Of a DNA stretch of 64,000 nt, positions 51,697 through 61,005 are shown one piece after another. Numbering within the stretch: position 1 is the stretch's first letter; the number at the start of each line of letters is the position of its first letter. Under the pieces are notes generated by a model. It was not told where the DNA came from. It saw only the letters and a program-made list of their open reading frames with translations, and searched no databases. Made by a program: the position numbers and the translations under genes. Source of the stretch: Salipiger sp. IMCC34102 (GTDB lineage Bacteria > Pseudomonadota > Alphaproteobacteria > Rhodobacterales > Rhodobacteraceae); NCBI RefSeq assembly GCF_004145405.1, contig NZ_SELQ01000004.1, positions 248,001 to 312,000 on the forward strand. The letters are read 5' to 3'.

Positions 51697-51728
51697 AAGG
51701 CCGCGTTTGGGAGGACGCGGCCTTTTCA
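51697..51728 (+). terminator. Rho-independent terminator after carD
   Basis: Perfect 10-bp stem AAGGCCGCGT / ACGCGGCCTT (51697-51706 with 51715-51724), 8-nt loop, T-rich tail. Confidence 0.9.
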
Positions 51729-51817
51729 TTTGCGTGCGGGGGATGGCAGGGGCGCCTTCGGGCCTCTTCGGCTTTGGGCCTCGGGGGCAGGCCGTGGCGC
51801 GGGGTGAGAGTGCGGAT

Positions 51818-51930
51818 GCCTCCGGCGTGAGAATTTGGCAAAAAGCGAGGAGGCCGGCGCTTCGGGGCGGCGCGTGGTGCGCGCGGCGGCCGGGGGAGCC
51901 TCCGGCGGGAGTTTATCTGGCCAGATGAAG
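51818..51930 (+). repeat. Two dispersed-repeat copies between carD and purD
   Basis: Copy one (about 51818-51850) starts GCCTCCGGCGTGAG and ends in the AAAAAGCGAGG variant; copy two (51898-51930) starts GCCTCCGGCGGGAG and ends TTTATCTGGCCAGATGAAGG. They lie between convergent gene ends, after the carD terminator. Confidence 0.8.
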
Positions 51931-51942
51931 GGCGCGCGCTGT

Positions 51943-53205
51943 TCAGAGCGCGCGCCAGCCGATGTCCCGGCGGCAAAAGCCCTCCGGCCAGTCGAGGGCG
52001 TCGACCAACGCGTAGGCGCGCTCGTGGGCCCGGGCCAGCGTGTCGCCCCGGGCGGTGAGGGCAAGCACGCGGCCGCCGGTGGCGAGGACGTGCTCCTCGC
52101 TGCGGGTGGTGCCGGCGTGGAAGGCCATGTGGAAACTGTCCTCGGGGAGGTCTTCCAACCCCTTGATTTGGGTGCCCTTCTCGTAAGCGCCGGGATAGCC
52201 GTTCGCGGCCATGACCACCGTCATCGCGTGGTCGTCGGCCCAGTGCACCTGCTGGCCGTCGAGGCGGCCTTCCGCGCAGGCCTGGATCAGGTCGAGCACC
52301 TGGCCACCCAGCCGCATCATCAGGCACTGGCATTCGGGGTCGCCGAGGCGGACGTTGAATTCCACGAGGCTGGGGGCGCCGTCCTCGATCATCAGGCCGA
52401 CGAAGAGCACACCGGTGAAGGGCGTGCCCCGGCGGGCCATCTCCGCCACGCAGGGGCGCACGATGCGGGCGAGGGTCGCCTCGGTCACGGCGTCGGTCAT
52501 CACCGGGGCGGGGGAATAGGCGCCCATGCCGCCGGTGTTGGGGCCGGTGTCGCCGTCGCCCACGCGCTTGTGGTCCTGCGCGGTGCCGAGCGGCAGGACC
52601 GTCTCTCCGTCGCAGAGCACGAAGAAGGAGGCCTCCTCGCCGCGCAGGAAATCCTCGATCACCACCTCGGCCCCGGCGGTGCCGAACTGGCCGCCCATCA
52701 TGTCGTCGATGGCAGACAGCGCCGCGTCGGTGGTTTCGGCCACGACGACGCCCTTGCCGGCGGCCAGACCGTCGGCCTTGACGACGATCGGGGTGGGGCG
52801 GTCGCGGACGTAGGCCTTTGCGGCCTGCGGATCGGTGAAATGGGCGTAGGCGGCGGTGGGGGCATCGCAGGCGTCGCAGATCGCCTTCGTGAAAGCCTTG
52901 GACGATTCCAGCCGTGCCGCGGCGGCGGAGGGTCCGAAGACGGCGAACCCGGCGGCGCGCAACTCGTCGACGATCCCCGCGACGAGCGGCGCCTCCGGTC
53001 CGATCACCACGAGGTCGATGGCGTTGTCGGCGGCGAAGGCGGTCACCTGCGCGCCGTCGCAAGGATCGAGGGCCGCGGTTTCGGCGAGGTCCGCGATGCC
53101 GGCGTTCCCGGGGGCCACGATCAGCCGGTCGCACTTGGGGTTCTGCTTGATCGCCCAGGCGAGGGCGTGTTCGCGCCCGCCGGAGCCGAGGATCAGGATG
53201 TTCAT
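51943..53205 (-). CDS. purD: Phosphoribosylamine-glycine ligase
   Basis: Second step of purine synthesis: PRA + glycine + ATP to GAR. The 420-residue ATP-grasp enzyme starts MNILILGSGGREHALAWAIKQNP and has VVKADGLAAGKGVVVAE, RVGDGDTGPNTGGMGAYSPAPV and VEFNVRLGDPECQ, all diagnostic. ATG 53205 is the universal start. Divergent from xseA across 70 bp. Confidence 0.97.
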   Translation of the reverse strand: MNILILGSGGREHALAWAIKQNPKCDRLIVAPGNAGIADLAETAALDPCDGAQVTAFAADNAIDLVVIGPEAPLVAGIVDELRAAGFAVFGPSAAAARLESSKAFTKAICDACDAPTAAYAHFTDPQAAKAYVRDRPTPIVVKADGLAAGKGVVVAETTDAALSAIDDMMGGQFGTAGAEVVIEDFLRGEEASFFVLCDGETVLPLGTAQDHKRVGDGDTGPNTGGMGAYSPAPVMTDAVTEATLARIVRPCVAEMARRGTPFTGVLFVGLMIEDGAPSLVEFNVRLGDPECQCLMMRLGGQVLDLIQACAEGRLDGQQVHWADDHAMTVVMAANGYPGAYEKGTQIKGLEDLPEDSFHMAFHAGTTRSEEHVLATGGRVLALTARGDTLARAHERAYALVDALDWPEGFCRRDIGWRAL

Positions 53206-53275
53206 GGGCCGCCCCCTGTTGGCCTTCGGTCCCGCGCGTTCTAGGGTGCGGCGCAGTCTATCACAAGGCATCGAC

Positions 53276-54760
53276 ATGGATCTGTTCGAGGACGCGAGCG
53301 CGGACAACGTGCCGGAATTCTCGGTCTCCGAGATTTCGGGGGCGGTGAAGAAGGCGATCGAGGGCGGCTTCGGCCACGTGCGCGTGCGCGGCGAGGTGGG
53401 ACGCGTGTCGCGGCCCCGGTCGGGGCATGTGTACCTGGACCTCAAGGACGACCGGTCGGTGCTGTCGGGAATCATCTGGAAAGGCCGCGCCCAGGCCCTG
53501 CCGCAGCAGCCCGAGGAGGGGATGGAAGTCGTAGCCACCGGCAAGCTGACGACCTTCCCCGGCCAGTCGAAGTACCAGATCATCATCGAGGACATCGCCC
53601 CCGCCGGGGCCGGGGCGCTGATGGCGATGCTGGAGAAGCGCAAGGCGGCGTTGGCCGCCGAGGGGCTGTTTGCCGCGGAGCGCAAGCGGCCGTTGCCCTA
53701 TTTGCCGGAGATCATCGGCGTTGTCACATCGCCCTCGGGGGCCGTGATCCGCGACATCCTGCACCGCCTGCAGGACCGGTTCCCGCGCAAGGTGCTGGTC
53801 TGGCCCGTCGCCGTGCAGGGCGCGAAATGCGCGCCGGAGGTGGCGGCGGCGATTGCCGGATTCAACGCGATGACGCCGGGCGGGGCGCTCCCCCGGCCCG
53901 ATCTGCTGATCGTGGCGCGGGGCGGCGGATCGATCGAGGATCTGTGGGGGTTCAACGAGGAAGTGGTCGCGCGGGCGGCGGCGGCCTCCGAGATTCCGCT
54001 GATCAGCGCGGTGGGGCACGAGACCGACACGACGCTGATCGACTTCGTCTCGGACCGGCGGGCGCCCACGCCCACGGCCGCGGCGGAGATCGCGGTGCCG
54101 GTGCGCAGCGAGTTGCGCGCGATGCTGGATCAAAGCGGTGCGCGGATCAGCCGGGCGGTGGCGGCGGGGCTCGATCTGCGCGCGCAGCGGTTGCGCGACC
54201 TCGGCCGGGTCCTGCCGCAGCCCGATGCGCTGTTGCAGGGACCACGGCAGCGGCTGGATTTCCTGGCCGAACGCCTGCCGGGGGCGCTGCGCGCGGCGGC
54301 GTCGAAGAAGCGGGTGCGCCTGGCGGAGGCGGGGCTGAAGCCGGGCCTGTTGTCCCGCGGCCTGTTCGAGGAGCGGCGACGGCTGGACGGCTGGGCGGCA
54401 CGGCTGGACCCGGCGCTGCGGCGGCGGCTGGACAGCGCCCGGCGGGAGCTGACGCAGCGCCGTCTGCCCTTGCCCGACCTGGGACCGTCCGGCGTGCGGC
54501 TGGAGTCGCTCTCGAAGCGGCTGTCGGACCTCGCACGGCGCGATCTGGAGCGGCGGCGGGACCGGCTGACGGCGCTCGACCGGGTGCGTGAATCGGTGGG
54601 CTACAAGGAGACGTTGAAGCGCGGCTACGCGGTGGTGCGGGCGGACGGACGCGTGGTCGTCTCTTCCGACGGGGTCCGCGATGCGCAACGGGTCGAGATC
54701 GAGTTCGCGGGCGACGACCGGATCGAGATCCAGGGCGATCCCCAGGGGCGTCTGTTCTAG
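53276..54760 (+). CDS. xseA: Exonuclease VII large subunit
   Basis: Degrades single-stranded DNA with the small subunit XseB, which is not in the window. The 494-residue product has an OB-fold N-terminal domain (FGHVRVRGEVGRVSRPRSGHVYLDLKDD), then the catalytic part with VVTSPSGAVIRDILHRLQDRFP, ARGGGSIEDLWGFNEE and SAVGHETDTTLIDFVSDRRAPTPTAAAE, then an Arg/Leu-rich coiled coil and a late YKETLKRGYAVVR. Its TAG stop shares CTAG with the stop of the convergent small exported protein. Confidence 0.97.
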   Translation: MDLFEDASADNVPEFSVSEISGAVKKAIEGGFGHVRVRGEVGRVSRPRSGHVYLDLKDDRSVLSGIIWKGRAQALPQQPEEGMEVVATGKLTTFPGQSKYQIIIEDIAPAGAGALMAMLEKRKAALAAEGLFAAERKRPLPYLPEIIGVVTSPSGAVIRDILHRLQDRFPRKVLVWPVAVQGAKCAPEVAAAIAGFNAMTPGGALPRPDLLIVARGGGSIEDLWGFNEEVVARAAAASEIPLISAVGHETDTTLIDFVSDRRAPTPTAAAEIAVPVRSELRAMLDQSGARISRAVAAGLDLRAQRLRDLGRVLPQPDALLQGPRQRLDFLAERLPGALRAAASKKRVRLAEAGLKPGLLSRGLFEERRRLDGWAARLDPALRRRLDSARRELTQRRLPLPDLGPSGVRLESLSKRLSDLARRDLERRRDRLTALDRVRESVGYKETLKRGYAVVRADGRVVVSSDGVRDAQRVEIEFAGDDRIEIQGDPQGRLF

Positions 54761-55143
54761 AAACGCGATAACAGCAGCGGGTCGTCGCAGACCAGGGGTG
54801 CGGTGTCCTGCGCCTCGACCAGCGTGAGGCCGGTGAGCGTCGAGGTCACGCGCAAACCGTCGTCGGTCAGCGCGACGTCCCAGCATTTGGGCCATGGGTC
54901 GGTGTCGTAGGTAAAGCAGATCTCGTCGTCGCGGGCGAACCATGTGCCGGTCTGGCAGGTGCCGGGCGTGGCGGACCACAGGACCTGTCGGTCGGGCCCG
55001 TAGCGTTCGACGCCGAAGATCTCTCCATCCGGGCCGGTGAAGGCGAGCGTGCGGCCCGTGACGTGGGCGGCGAAAGCCTCTGCCGTGACGGGGTCGGCCC
55101 GGGCGGGCAAGGCCGCGAGCAAGAGAAGGGCGGCAAGCCTCAT
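54757..55143 (-). CDS. Small exported hypothetical protein downstream of AlkB-type hydroxylase
   Basis: A 128-residue protein with a signal peptide (MRLAALLLLAALPARA, cleavage before DPV) and a beta-rich mature domain with four cysteines (TCQTG, ICFTY, KCWDV, VCDDP) that could form two disulfides. Family unknown to me. ATG 55143 overlaps the hydroxylase stop (ATGA), so the two are translated together. It is presumably periplasmic; a role with the membrane hydroxylase is inferred only from position. Confidence 0.75.
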   Translation of the reverse strand: MRLAALLLLAALPARADPVTAEAFAAHVTGRTLAFTGPDGEIFGVERYGPDRQVLWSATPGTCQTGTWFARDDEICFTYDTDPWPKCWDVALTDDGLRVTSTLTGLTLVEAQDTAPLVCDDPLLLSRF

Positions 55144-56156
55144 GTCAGGGCGCGGACGCGCTTGTCCATCACCCGGCGCCAGAGCGGCGGGATCATCGCC
55201 AGCGTCGCCATGGCGGGCAGGCTGCGGGGCAGAACCGGCGCGCCGTCCTCGATCGTGAGTTCGGGGTAAGGGCGCGCGGGATGGGCGTGGTGGTCGGAAT
55301 GGCGCGGCGCGTTGAGCATCAGGGCGCCCGAGAACCACTGCGGCGCGTTCCAGCTATGCGCGGCGCCGACCGGCTCCGGCTTGCCGCTTTCGCGGATCTT
55401 GCGGGTCAAACCGTAGTGCTGGACGTAGTCGGACAGCATCAGCTGCACCTGCGCGTAGGCCGCGATCGCAAGATAGGCGGCGAAGCCCGCCGGTCCCCCG
55501 AGGGCGAGGGCGGCAAGGCAGAAGGCAAGGCTGCCGGCGACATACTGGACATAAGGATTGTGCCAGCGGCTGCGCCCGATCCGGTCGAGCCTGGCACGCT
55601 CGGCCCGCAGGCCCGCGCGGAAGGCGCCGCCCCAGGCGCGAGGCACGTAGGACCAGAAACCTTCGCCCAGTCGCGCGGTGGCGGGATCGTCCTCGGTCGC
55701 CACGGCCCGGTGGTGGATCAGCACATGCGCCGAGGAGTGATGCCCGTAGAGCATCGAGATGAAGACCCAGCGGCCCAGAAGGTGCAGCGGCCGCGCGCCG
55801 CGATGGATGAGCTCGTGCGCGTTGGAATTGCTGACCTGCCCGAAGTAGAGCCCCGTCGCCACGATCAGTCCCAGGGATCCCGCAAGCCCGAGGTCCCCGT
55901 GACCCACGGCGCGCACGACCAGCCCCAGAAGGGCGAAATGCGACAGCGCCAGCACGACCGACAGGCTGTCGGCGGCGGGGAACTCCACCCCCTCCCAAGG
56001 AGGGGTGACGATCCGCACGAGTTGGTCGAGCAGGTAGGTCAGGCCGGTCATGTAGACCAGGACCGCCACGATCCAGGCCCCGCCCGAAAGGGCGGCTGTG
56101 GCCAGAAGCGGCACCGGGATCAGTGTCGCAAACGTGAAGAGGAGCATTGCGCGCAT
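55140..56156 (-). CDS. alkB: AlkB-type membrane di-iron hydroxylase (alkane 1-monooxygenase family)
   Basis: A 338-residue integral-membrane non-heme di-iron enzyme. It has several hydrophobic helices and the three histidine boxes in order: HELIHRG (NAHELIHRGARPLH), HHSSAHVLIHHRAVATEDDPATAR, and NAPRHSDHHAHPARPYPEL. This is the AlkB pattern rather than the fatty-acid desaturase pattern. It hydroxylates terminal carbons using rubredoxin; no rubredoxin gene is near. The start at 56156 lacks a clear ribosome site, and an ATG 9 nt further in is possible. Confidence 0.9.
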   Translation of the reverse strand: MRAMLLFTFATLIPVPLLATAALSGGAWIVAVLVYMTGLTYLLDQLVRIVTPPWEGVEFPAADSLSVVLALSHFALLGLVVRAVGHGDLGLAGSLGLIVATGLYFGQVSNSNAHELIHRGARPLHLLGRWVFISMLYGHHSSAHVLIHHRAVATEDDPATARLGEGFWSYVPRAWGGAFRAGLRAERARLDRIGRSRWHNPYVQYVAGSLAFCLAALALGGPAGFAAYLAIAAYAQVQLMLSDYVQHYGLTRKIRESGKPEPVGAAHSWNAPQWFSGALMLNAPRHSDHHAHPARPYPELTIEDGAPVLPRSLPAMATLAMIPPLWRRVMDKRVRALT

Positions 56157-56314
56157 GGGATCGTGTAACAGACGCAGGCGTCGCTTGTCGCGGGCGAATG
56201 CGCGGGCGCGACAAAGCGCGTCAGGGGACTGTCGCGGTGCGCGATGCGTCGCTTTTGCATGGTGACGGCAGGGGCAGGAGGTTAGGGTGCGCCCAGGCGA
56301 ACGAAAGGTGCATC

Positions 56315-57994
56315 ATGGCAGCGGACAAGGGTGTCTGGAAGGGTGGCAAGGGCAAGGGGCGCAAGACCCCCAAGGGCCGCCAGATCGAGGACCAGGCCTG
56401 GGAGGAGGTGCGCGAGCTGCTGGGCGACCGCCCGCGCCGCGCCGATCTTCTGATCGAGCATCTGCACCTGATCCAGGACACCTACGGCTGTTTGTCCGCC
56501 GCACACCTGCGCGCGCTGGCCCACGAGATGCGCCTGAGCCAGGCGGAGGTCTACGAGGTGGCCACGTTCTACGCCCATTTCGACGTGGTGAAGGAGGGGG
56601 AGACGCCGCCGCCCGCGCTGACGATCCGGATCTGCGAGTCGCTGTCGTGCGAACTGGCCGGCGCGCAGGCGCTGAAACAGGCGCTGCAGGACGACCTGCC
56701 CGCCGATCGGGTGCGGGTGGTGCGCGCACCCTGCATGGGGCGCTGCGATACGGCACCCGCGCTGCACCTGGGCCATTACTCGGTCGACCACGCCACCGTG
56801 GACAAGGTCCGTGCGGCGGTCGAGGCAGAGAAGACCCACGCGGAGATCCCCGTTTACGAAGCGCTCGACGCCTACCGCGCGCAGGGCGGCTACGACGCGC
56901 TGCTGCGCTGCCGCGAAAGCGGGGACTGGGAGGCGGTGCAGGCCCGGGTGGCGGAGTCCGGCCTTCGGGGGCTGGGCGGCGCGGGGTTCCCGTCGGGCCG
57001 GAAGTGGGGCTTCGTGCGGGCCGAGCCGGGGCCGCGCTACATGGCCGTGAACGGCGACGAGGGCGAGCCGGGGACCTTCAAGGACCGCTGGTATCTGGAA
57101 CGGACACCGCATCTCTTTCTCGAAGGGATGCTGATCGCCGCCTGGGCGGTCGAGGCCTCGCGCGTGTTCCTATACATGCGCGACGAATATCCCGCCGCGA
57201 TCCGCATTTTGCGCGACGAGATCGCGAAACTGGTCGAGGCCGGAATCGTCGAGGCGGGCTACATCGACCTGCGCCGCGGGGCGGGGGCTTACATCTGCGG
57301 CGAGGAATCCGCGATGATCGAAAGCATCGAAGGCAAGCGTGGCATCCCGCGCCACCGACCGCCCTACGTGGCGCAGAAGGGTGTCTTCGACCGACCGACG
57401 CTGGTGCACAACGTCGAGACGCTGATCTGGGTCGCCCGCGTGATGCGCGAGGGGCCGGAGGTGCTGTCGGGGGTCGAGAAGAACGGGCGGCGCGGCTTGC
57501 GGAATTACTCGGTCTCTGGACGGGTGGCGCAGCCCGGGGTCTATCTGCTGCCCGCGGGCTCTACGATCCGCGACGTGATCGCGGCGGCGGGCGGCATGGC
57601 CGAGGGGCATGCCTTCAAGGCCTATCAGCCGGGGGGGCCGTCCTCGGGGCTGCTGCCCGCGTCGCTTGACGACGTGCCGCTGGATTTCGACACGCTGCAG
57701 CCGCACGGGACCTTCATCGGCTCGGGCGCCGTGGTGGTGCTGTCGGACCGGGACAGCGCGCGGGCGGCGGCGCTGAACATGCTGGAGTTCTTCGCCGATG
57801 AATCCTGCGGGCAGTGCACCCCCTGCCGGGTCGGCTGCGAGAAGGCGGTGAAGCTGATGCAGGCCGACCGCTGGGACCGCGACTTGCTGGAGGATCTGAG
57901 CCAGGTCATGGTCGATGCCTCGATCTGCGGGCTGGGTCAGGCCGCACCCAACCCGATCCGGCTGACGATGGCACATTTCCCCGACGAGATCTGA
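56315..57994 (+). CDS. NuoE-NuoF fusion, NAD-dependent formate dehydrogenase beta-type subunit
   Basis: A 559-residue fusion. Residues about 20-165 are a thioredoxin-like [2Fe-2S] NuoE domain (CESLSCELAG and CMGRCDTAPA cysteines). Residues about 190-559 are a NuoF domain with the FMN/NADH site (GLGGAGFPSGRKWGFV, AVNGDEGEPGTFKDR, RRGAGAYICGEESAMIESIEGKRG) and the 4Fe-4S motif ESCGQCTPCRVGC. This is the layout of Fdh1B-type beta subunits of tungsten/molybdenum formate dehydrogenases. No catalytic alpha subunit lies beside it, so the partner could be encoded elsewhere. AAAGG precedes ATG 56315. Confidence 0.88.
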   Translation: MAADKGVWKGGKGKGRKTPKGRQIEDQAWEEVRELLGDRPRRADLLIEHLHLIQDTYGCLSAAHLRALAHEMRLSQAEVYEVATFYAHFDVVKEGETPPPALTIRICESLSCELAGAQALKQALQDDLPADRVRVVRAPCMGRCDTAPALHLGHYSVDHATVDKVRAAVEAEKTHAEIPVYEALDAYRAQGGYDALLRCRESGDWEAVQARVAESGLRGLGGAGFPSGRKWGFVRAEPGPRYMAVNGDEGEPGTFKDRWYLERTPHLFLEGMLIAAWAVEASRVFLYMRDEYPAAIRILRDEIAKLVEAGIVEAGYIDLRRGAGAYICGEESAMIESIEGKRGIPRHRPPYVAQKGVFDRPTLVHNVETLIWVARVMREGPEVLSGVEKNGRRGLRNYSVSGRVAQPGVYLLPAGSTIRDVIAAAGGMAEGHAFKAYQPGGPSSGLLPASLDDVPLDFDTLQPHGTFIGSGAVVVLSDRDSARAAALNMLEFFADESCGQCTPCRVGCEKAVKLMQADRWDRDLLEDLSQVMVDASICGLGQAAPNPIRLTMAHFPDEI

Positions 57995-58064
57995 GCGGAG
58001 GGAGGCCGGGCGCGCGCTCAATGGCGCGGGCTACCGGATCGGGTCCGGGGCGGGGGGCTGCGGA

Positions 58065-58964
58065 TCAGTTCGCGTAGACCGCGCAGGCGCAGCCGCGGCG
58101 GCGGGCTTCTATGCAGATGGCGTTGGCGGAGCGGCTGTCGTCCGCGCCGACGCGCGCCATGTGATACCCTTGTTGCCCCGAGACCCGATTGCGCACGAAG
58201 ACGATGTCGAGCGGTGCCGCGCCCCGGTCGAAACCGCAGGCCCGCGTGCGCCGGTCGTAGGAGGCCCGCGCCTGCGCCGGGCTGCGCCCGAAGGCCAGTT
58301 GCGCGCCCCAGGGCTTCACGACCTGCTTGGGCGGCGGATAGGCGGTGAAACGGCGGTTCTGTGCGAGGTCGAGGCAGGCCTCCATGAAGGGCATGTCGCC
58401 TTGCAGTTGGAAGTCGTGGTCCTCCGGCGGGGCGTCGCGCCAGGTCTCGGCGGTGAGGCCGGTGATGATCTGGACGTAGTCGATGGTCTCGGGCATCAGG
58501 CCGCCGGTGCGGGCGATCAGCCCCTCGGCCCGGCGCTCGCCGCCGTTGTAGCCCACGGCGGCAAGGCCGACGTTGCCGTATTTCCGCGTCATCTCGGCCA
58601 GGTACTGAGCGGAGAATTCGAGCGCTTCGGCGGGGTTCAGGCTGTCGCGCAGCCCGCGCAGCTGGGCGGTGGAATCGATGAACTGCGCGATGCCGCGGGC
58701 GTCGGCGGGCGACAGCGCGTTGGGATCGAACCGGCTTTCCTGCCAGATCAGCCGGGCGAAGAAGCCGCGGGGAAGGGCGCCCTGATCCGCGAAGACCTGG
58801 ATCGCCTGGCAGGTGTCGTAGGCGAAATGCGCCGCGCGGATGCACTGGACCGGACCGAAACGCCCGCTGCTGCACTGGCGATGGGGCCCGTCCTCGGCCC
58901 CGATCGGGGTCTGTGCGGCGGCAGGTCCGGCGAGCAGCAGAAGGAAGGCGATCAGGCGCAGCAT
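58065..58964 (-). CDS. Exported lytic transglycosylase (SLT family)
   Basis: Cleaves peptidoglycan glycan strands. The 299-residue product has a signal peptide (MLRLIAFLLLLAGPAAAQ) and an SLT domain with the catalytic Glu in IWQESRFDPNALSPADARGIAQFI and the later GLAAVGYNGGERRAEG motif. The C-terminal half has several cysteines (RRRGCACAVYAN ending) and no recognised domain. It is convergent with the NuoE-NuoF fusion gene and divergent from ftsY. Confidence 0.92.
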   Translation of the reverse strand: MLRLIAFLLLLAGPAAAQTPIGAEDGPHRQCSSGRFGPVQCIRAAHFAYDTCQAIQVFADQGALPRGFFARLIWQESRFDPNALSPADARGIAQFIDSTAQLRGLRDSLNPAEALEFSAQYLAEMTRKYGNVGLAAVGYNGGERRAEGLIARTGGLMPETIDYVQIITGLTAETWRDAPPEDHDFQLQGDMPFMEACLDLAQNRRFTAYPPPKQVVKPWGAQLAFGRSPAQARASYDRRTRACGFDRGAAPLDIVFVRNRVSGQQGYHMARVGADDSRSANAICIEARRRGCACAVYAN

Positions 58965-59078
58965 GGCCGAGTTAGAGGGGCTGGGACGCCAGGCGTCAAC
59001 CGCCCCGGCGCGCGGCTCCCTTTTCTTTGACCGGGGTTGCGACTAGCTAGGGGGGAACTGCAGGTCAGGTCGGACGCG

Positions 59079-60353
59079 ATGGCATTTTTCAAGAAACTGA
59101 AGGACCGGATGTTCCGGTCATCCTCGAAGATCGACGAAGGGCTGGACGCCGTGGTGCAGGATGGCGGCACGGAAGAACCGGTCGAGGCGCCCGCGCCGGT
59201 CGAGGAGGTCCCGCACCCGCGGCCCGCGCCGGAGCGCCCGCCGCAGGCTTCTCCGGCGCCGATCCCCTCGACGCCCGCCCCCGACGAGACGCCTGCCGCA
59301 ACCGAAGCGCCCGCCGCGCCGCCCGCCGCGTCAGAGACGCCGCCGCCCTCCGCCCCCCCCGCGCCGCCGGCGTCGGCGCGCGAGACGGCACCGCGCGACA
59401 GCGCTCCGCGCGATCCGGTGCCGTTGGAGGTGCCCGCTTCGGCCGGGGAGCCCGCCAGGCCGTCCGGCCTGCTGGGCGGGCTGTTCCGCAAGCCGCAGGC
59501 CGCTGCACCCGTCGTGCGCCGGGTGCTCGACGACGAGATGGTGGAGCAGCTCGAAGAGGTGCTGATCGCCGCCGACATGGGCGTGGATACCGCCCTGCGC
59601 GTCACCGCGAACATGGCCGAAGGACGGCTTGGGCGGCGCGTTTCCACGCAGGAGATCAAGCAGTTGCTGGCCGACGAGGTGGCCCGCATCATGGAACCGG
59701 TCGCCCGCCCCATGCCGCTTTACGCGCACCGCCCGCAGGTGGTGCTGGTGGTCGGCGTGAACGGGTCGGGCAAGACCACGACCATCGGCAAGCTCGCCAG
59801 CCAGTTCCGGGCCGCCGGAAAGTCCGTGGTGATCGCCGCGGGCGACACCTTCCGGGCCGCGGCGGTCGAACAGCTGCAGGTTTGGGGCGAGCGTGCGGGC
59901 GTGCCAGTGATGACGGCGGCCCATGGCTCTGACCCCGCGTCGCTTGCCTGGGACGCGATGACCAAGGCGCAGGCCGACGGGGCGGACCTGTTGATGATCG
60001 ACACGGCGGGACGGTTGCAGAACCGCGCCGACCTGATGGAGGAGCTGTCCAAGATCGTCCGCGTGATCCGCAAGAAGGACCCCGACGCGCCGCACAACAC
60101 GCTGCTGGTGCTGGACGCGACGACGGGGCAGAACGCGCTGCAACAGGTGAAGGTGTTCCAGGAGCTCGCCGATGTCTCGGGCCTGGTGATGACCAAGCTC
60201 GACGGGACCGCCAAGGGCGGCGTGCTGGTGGCGCTGGCGGACAAGTTCGGCATGCCGATCCACGCCATCGGCGTGGGCGAGCAGATCGACGATCTGGACG
60301 CCTTCGACCCGCAGGATTTCGCCGCGGCGCTGGTGGGGCTGGACCGGGACTAG
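59079..60353 (+). CDS. ftsY: Signal recognition particle receptor FtsY
   Basis: Membrane-associated SRP GTPase that docks ribosome-nascent chains to the translocon. The 424-residue product has an N-terminal A region unusually rich in Pro/Ala/Glu (about residues 30-125), then the NG domain (VLDDEMVEQLEEVLIAADMGVDTAL; G1 GVNGSGKTTTIGKLA; GDTFRAAAVEQL; G3 DTAGRLQNRADLMEEL; G4 TKLDGTAKGG). ATG 59079 fits MAFFKKLKDRMFRSS. yciB follows after 36 bp. Confidence 0.97.
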   Translation: MAFFKKLKDRMFRSSSKIDEGLDAVVQDGGTEEPVEAPAPVEEVPHPRPAPERPPQASPAPIPSTPAPDETPAATEAPAAPPAASETPPPSAPPAPPASARETAPRDSAPRDPVPLEVPASAGEPARPSGLLGGLFRKPQAAAPVVRRVLDDEMVEQLEEVLIAADMGVDTALRVTANMAEGRLGRRVSTQEIKQLLADEVARIMEPVARPMPLYAHRPQVVLVVGVNGSGKTTTIGKLASQFRAAGKSVVIAAGDTFRAAAVEQLQVWGERAGVPVMTAAHGSDPASLAWDAMTKAQADGADLLMIDTAGRLQNRADLMEELSKIVRVIRKKDPDAPHNTLLVLDATTGQNALQQVKVFQELADVSGLVMTKLDGTAKGGVLVALADKFGMPIHAIGVGEQIDDLDAFDPQDFAAALVGLDRD

Positions 60354-60389
60354 GCGCACGGCGCCAAACAAGGCTTCAGGAGAGACGAT

Positions 60390-60998
60390 ATGGCGGAACG
60401 CAAGATCAACGGTGTACTCAAGCAGGTGCTGGACCTTGGTCCGACGGTGATCTTCTTCATCGTCTACACCCGCATCGACGAACGCCAGTTCTTGATCGGC
60501 GGGACCGAGTATTCGGGGTTCATCGTGGCGACCCTGATCTTCGTGCCGGTGCTGCTGGTGGCGATGGGCATCCTCTGGGCGCTCACCGGCAAGCTGAGCC
60601 GGATCCAGGTCTTCACCGCCTTCATGGTGATCTTCTTCGGCGGGCTGACGGCCTGGTTCAACGACGAGCGGTTCTTCAAGATGAAGACCTCCATCGTCTA
60701 CGGCTGCCTTGCGGCGATCCTGGGGCTGGGGCTATGGCGCGGGCGATCCTACCTGGAGTGGGTGATGGGAGAGCTCATTCCGATGCGCCACGAGGGCTGG
60801 ATGCGGCTGACGCGCCGGATCGCGGCCTTCTTCGTCTTCCTCGCGGTGTTCAACGAGGTCCTGTGGCGGACTCAGTCCACCGACCTCTGGGTCAAGGTGG
60901 AAACCTTCGGCTTTCCCGCTTTGATGATGGTCTTCCTCGTGTGGCAGATCACCGCGCTGGAGCCCTACATGATCAAGGACGACGACGCCGCGACCTGA
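60390..60998 (+). CDS. yciB: Inner-membrane septation protein YciB (IspZ)
   Basis: A 202-residue membrane protein with about five to six helices and the family blocks VLDLGPTVIFFIVYTR, GGLTAWFNDERFFKMKTSIVYG and FNEVLWRTQSTDLWVKVETFG. YciB links cell envelope synthesis and division in Enterobacteria. The ftsY-yciB neighbourhood is common in Rhodobacterales. Confidence 0.95.
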   Translation: MAERKINGVLKQVLDLGPTVIFFIVYTRIDERQFLIGGTEYSGFIVATLIFVPVLLVAMGILWALTGKLSRIQVFTAFMVIFFGGLTAWFNDERFFKMKTSIVYGCLAAILGLGLWRGRSYLEWVMGELIPMRHEGWMRLTRRIAAFFVFLAVFNEVLWRTQSTDLWVKVETFGFPALMMVFLVWQITALEPYMIKDDDAAT

Positions 60999-61005
60999 AG
61001 CTCTG

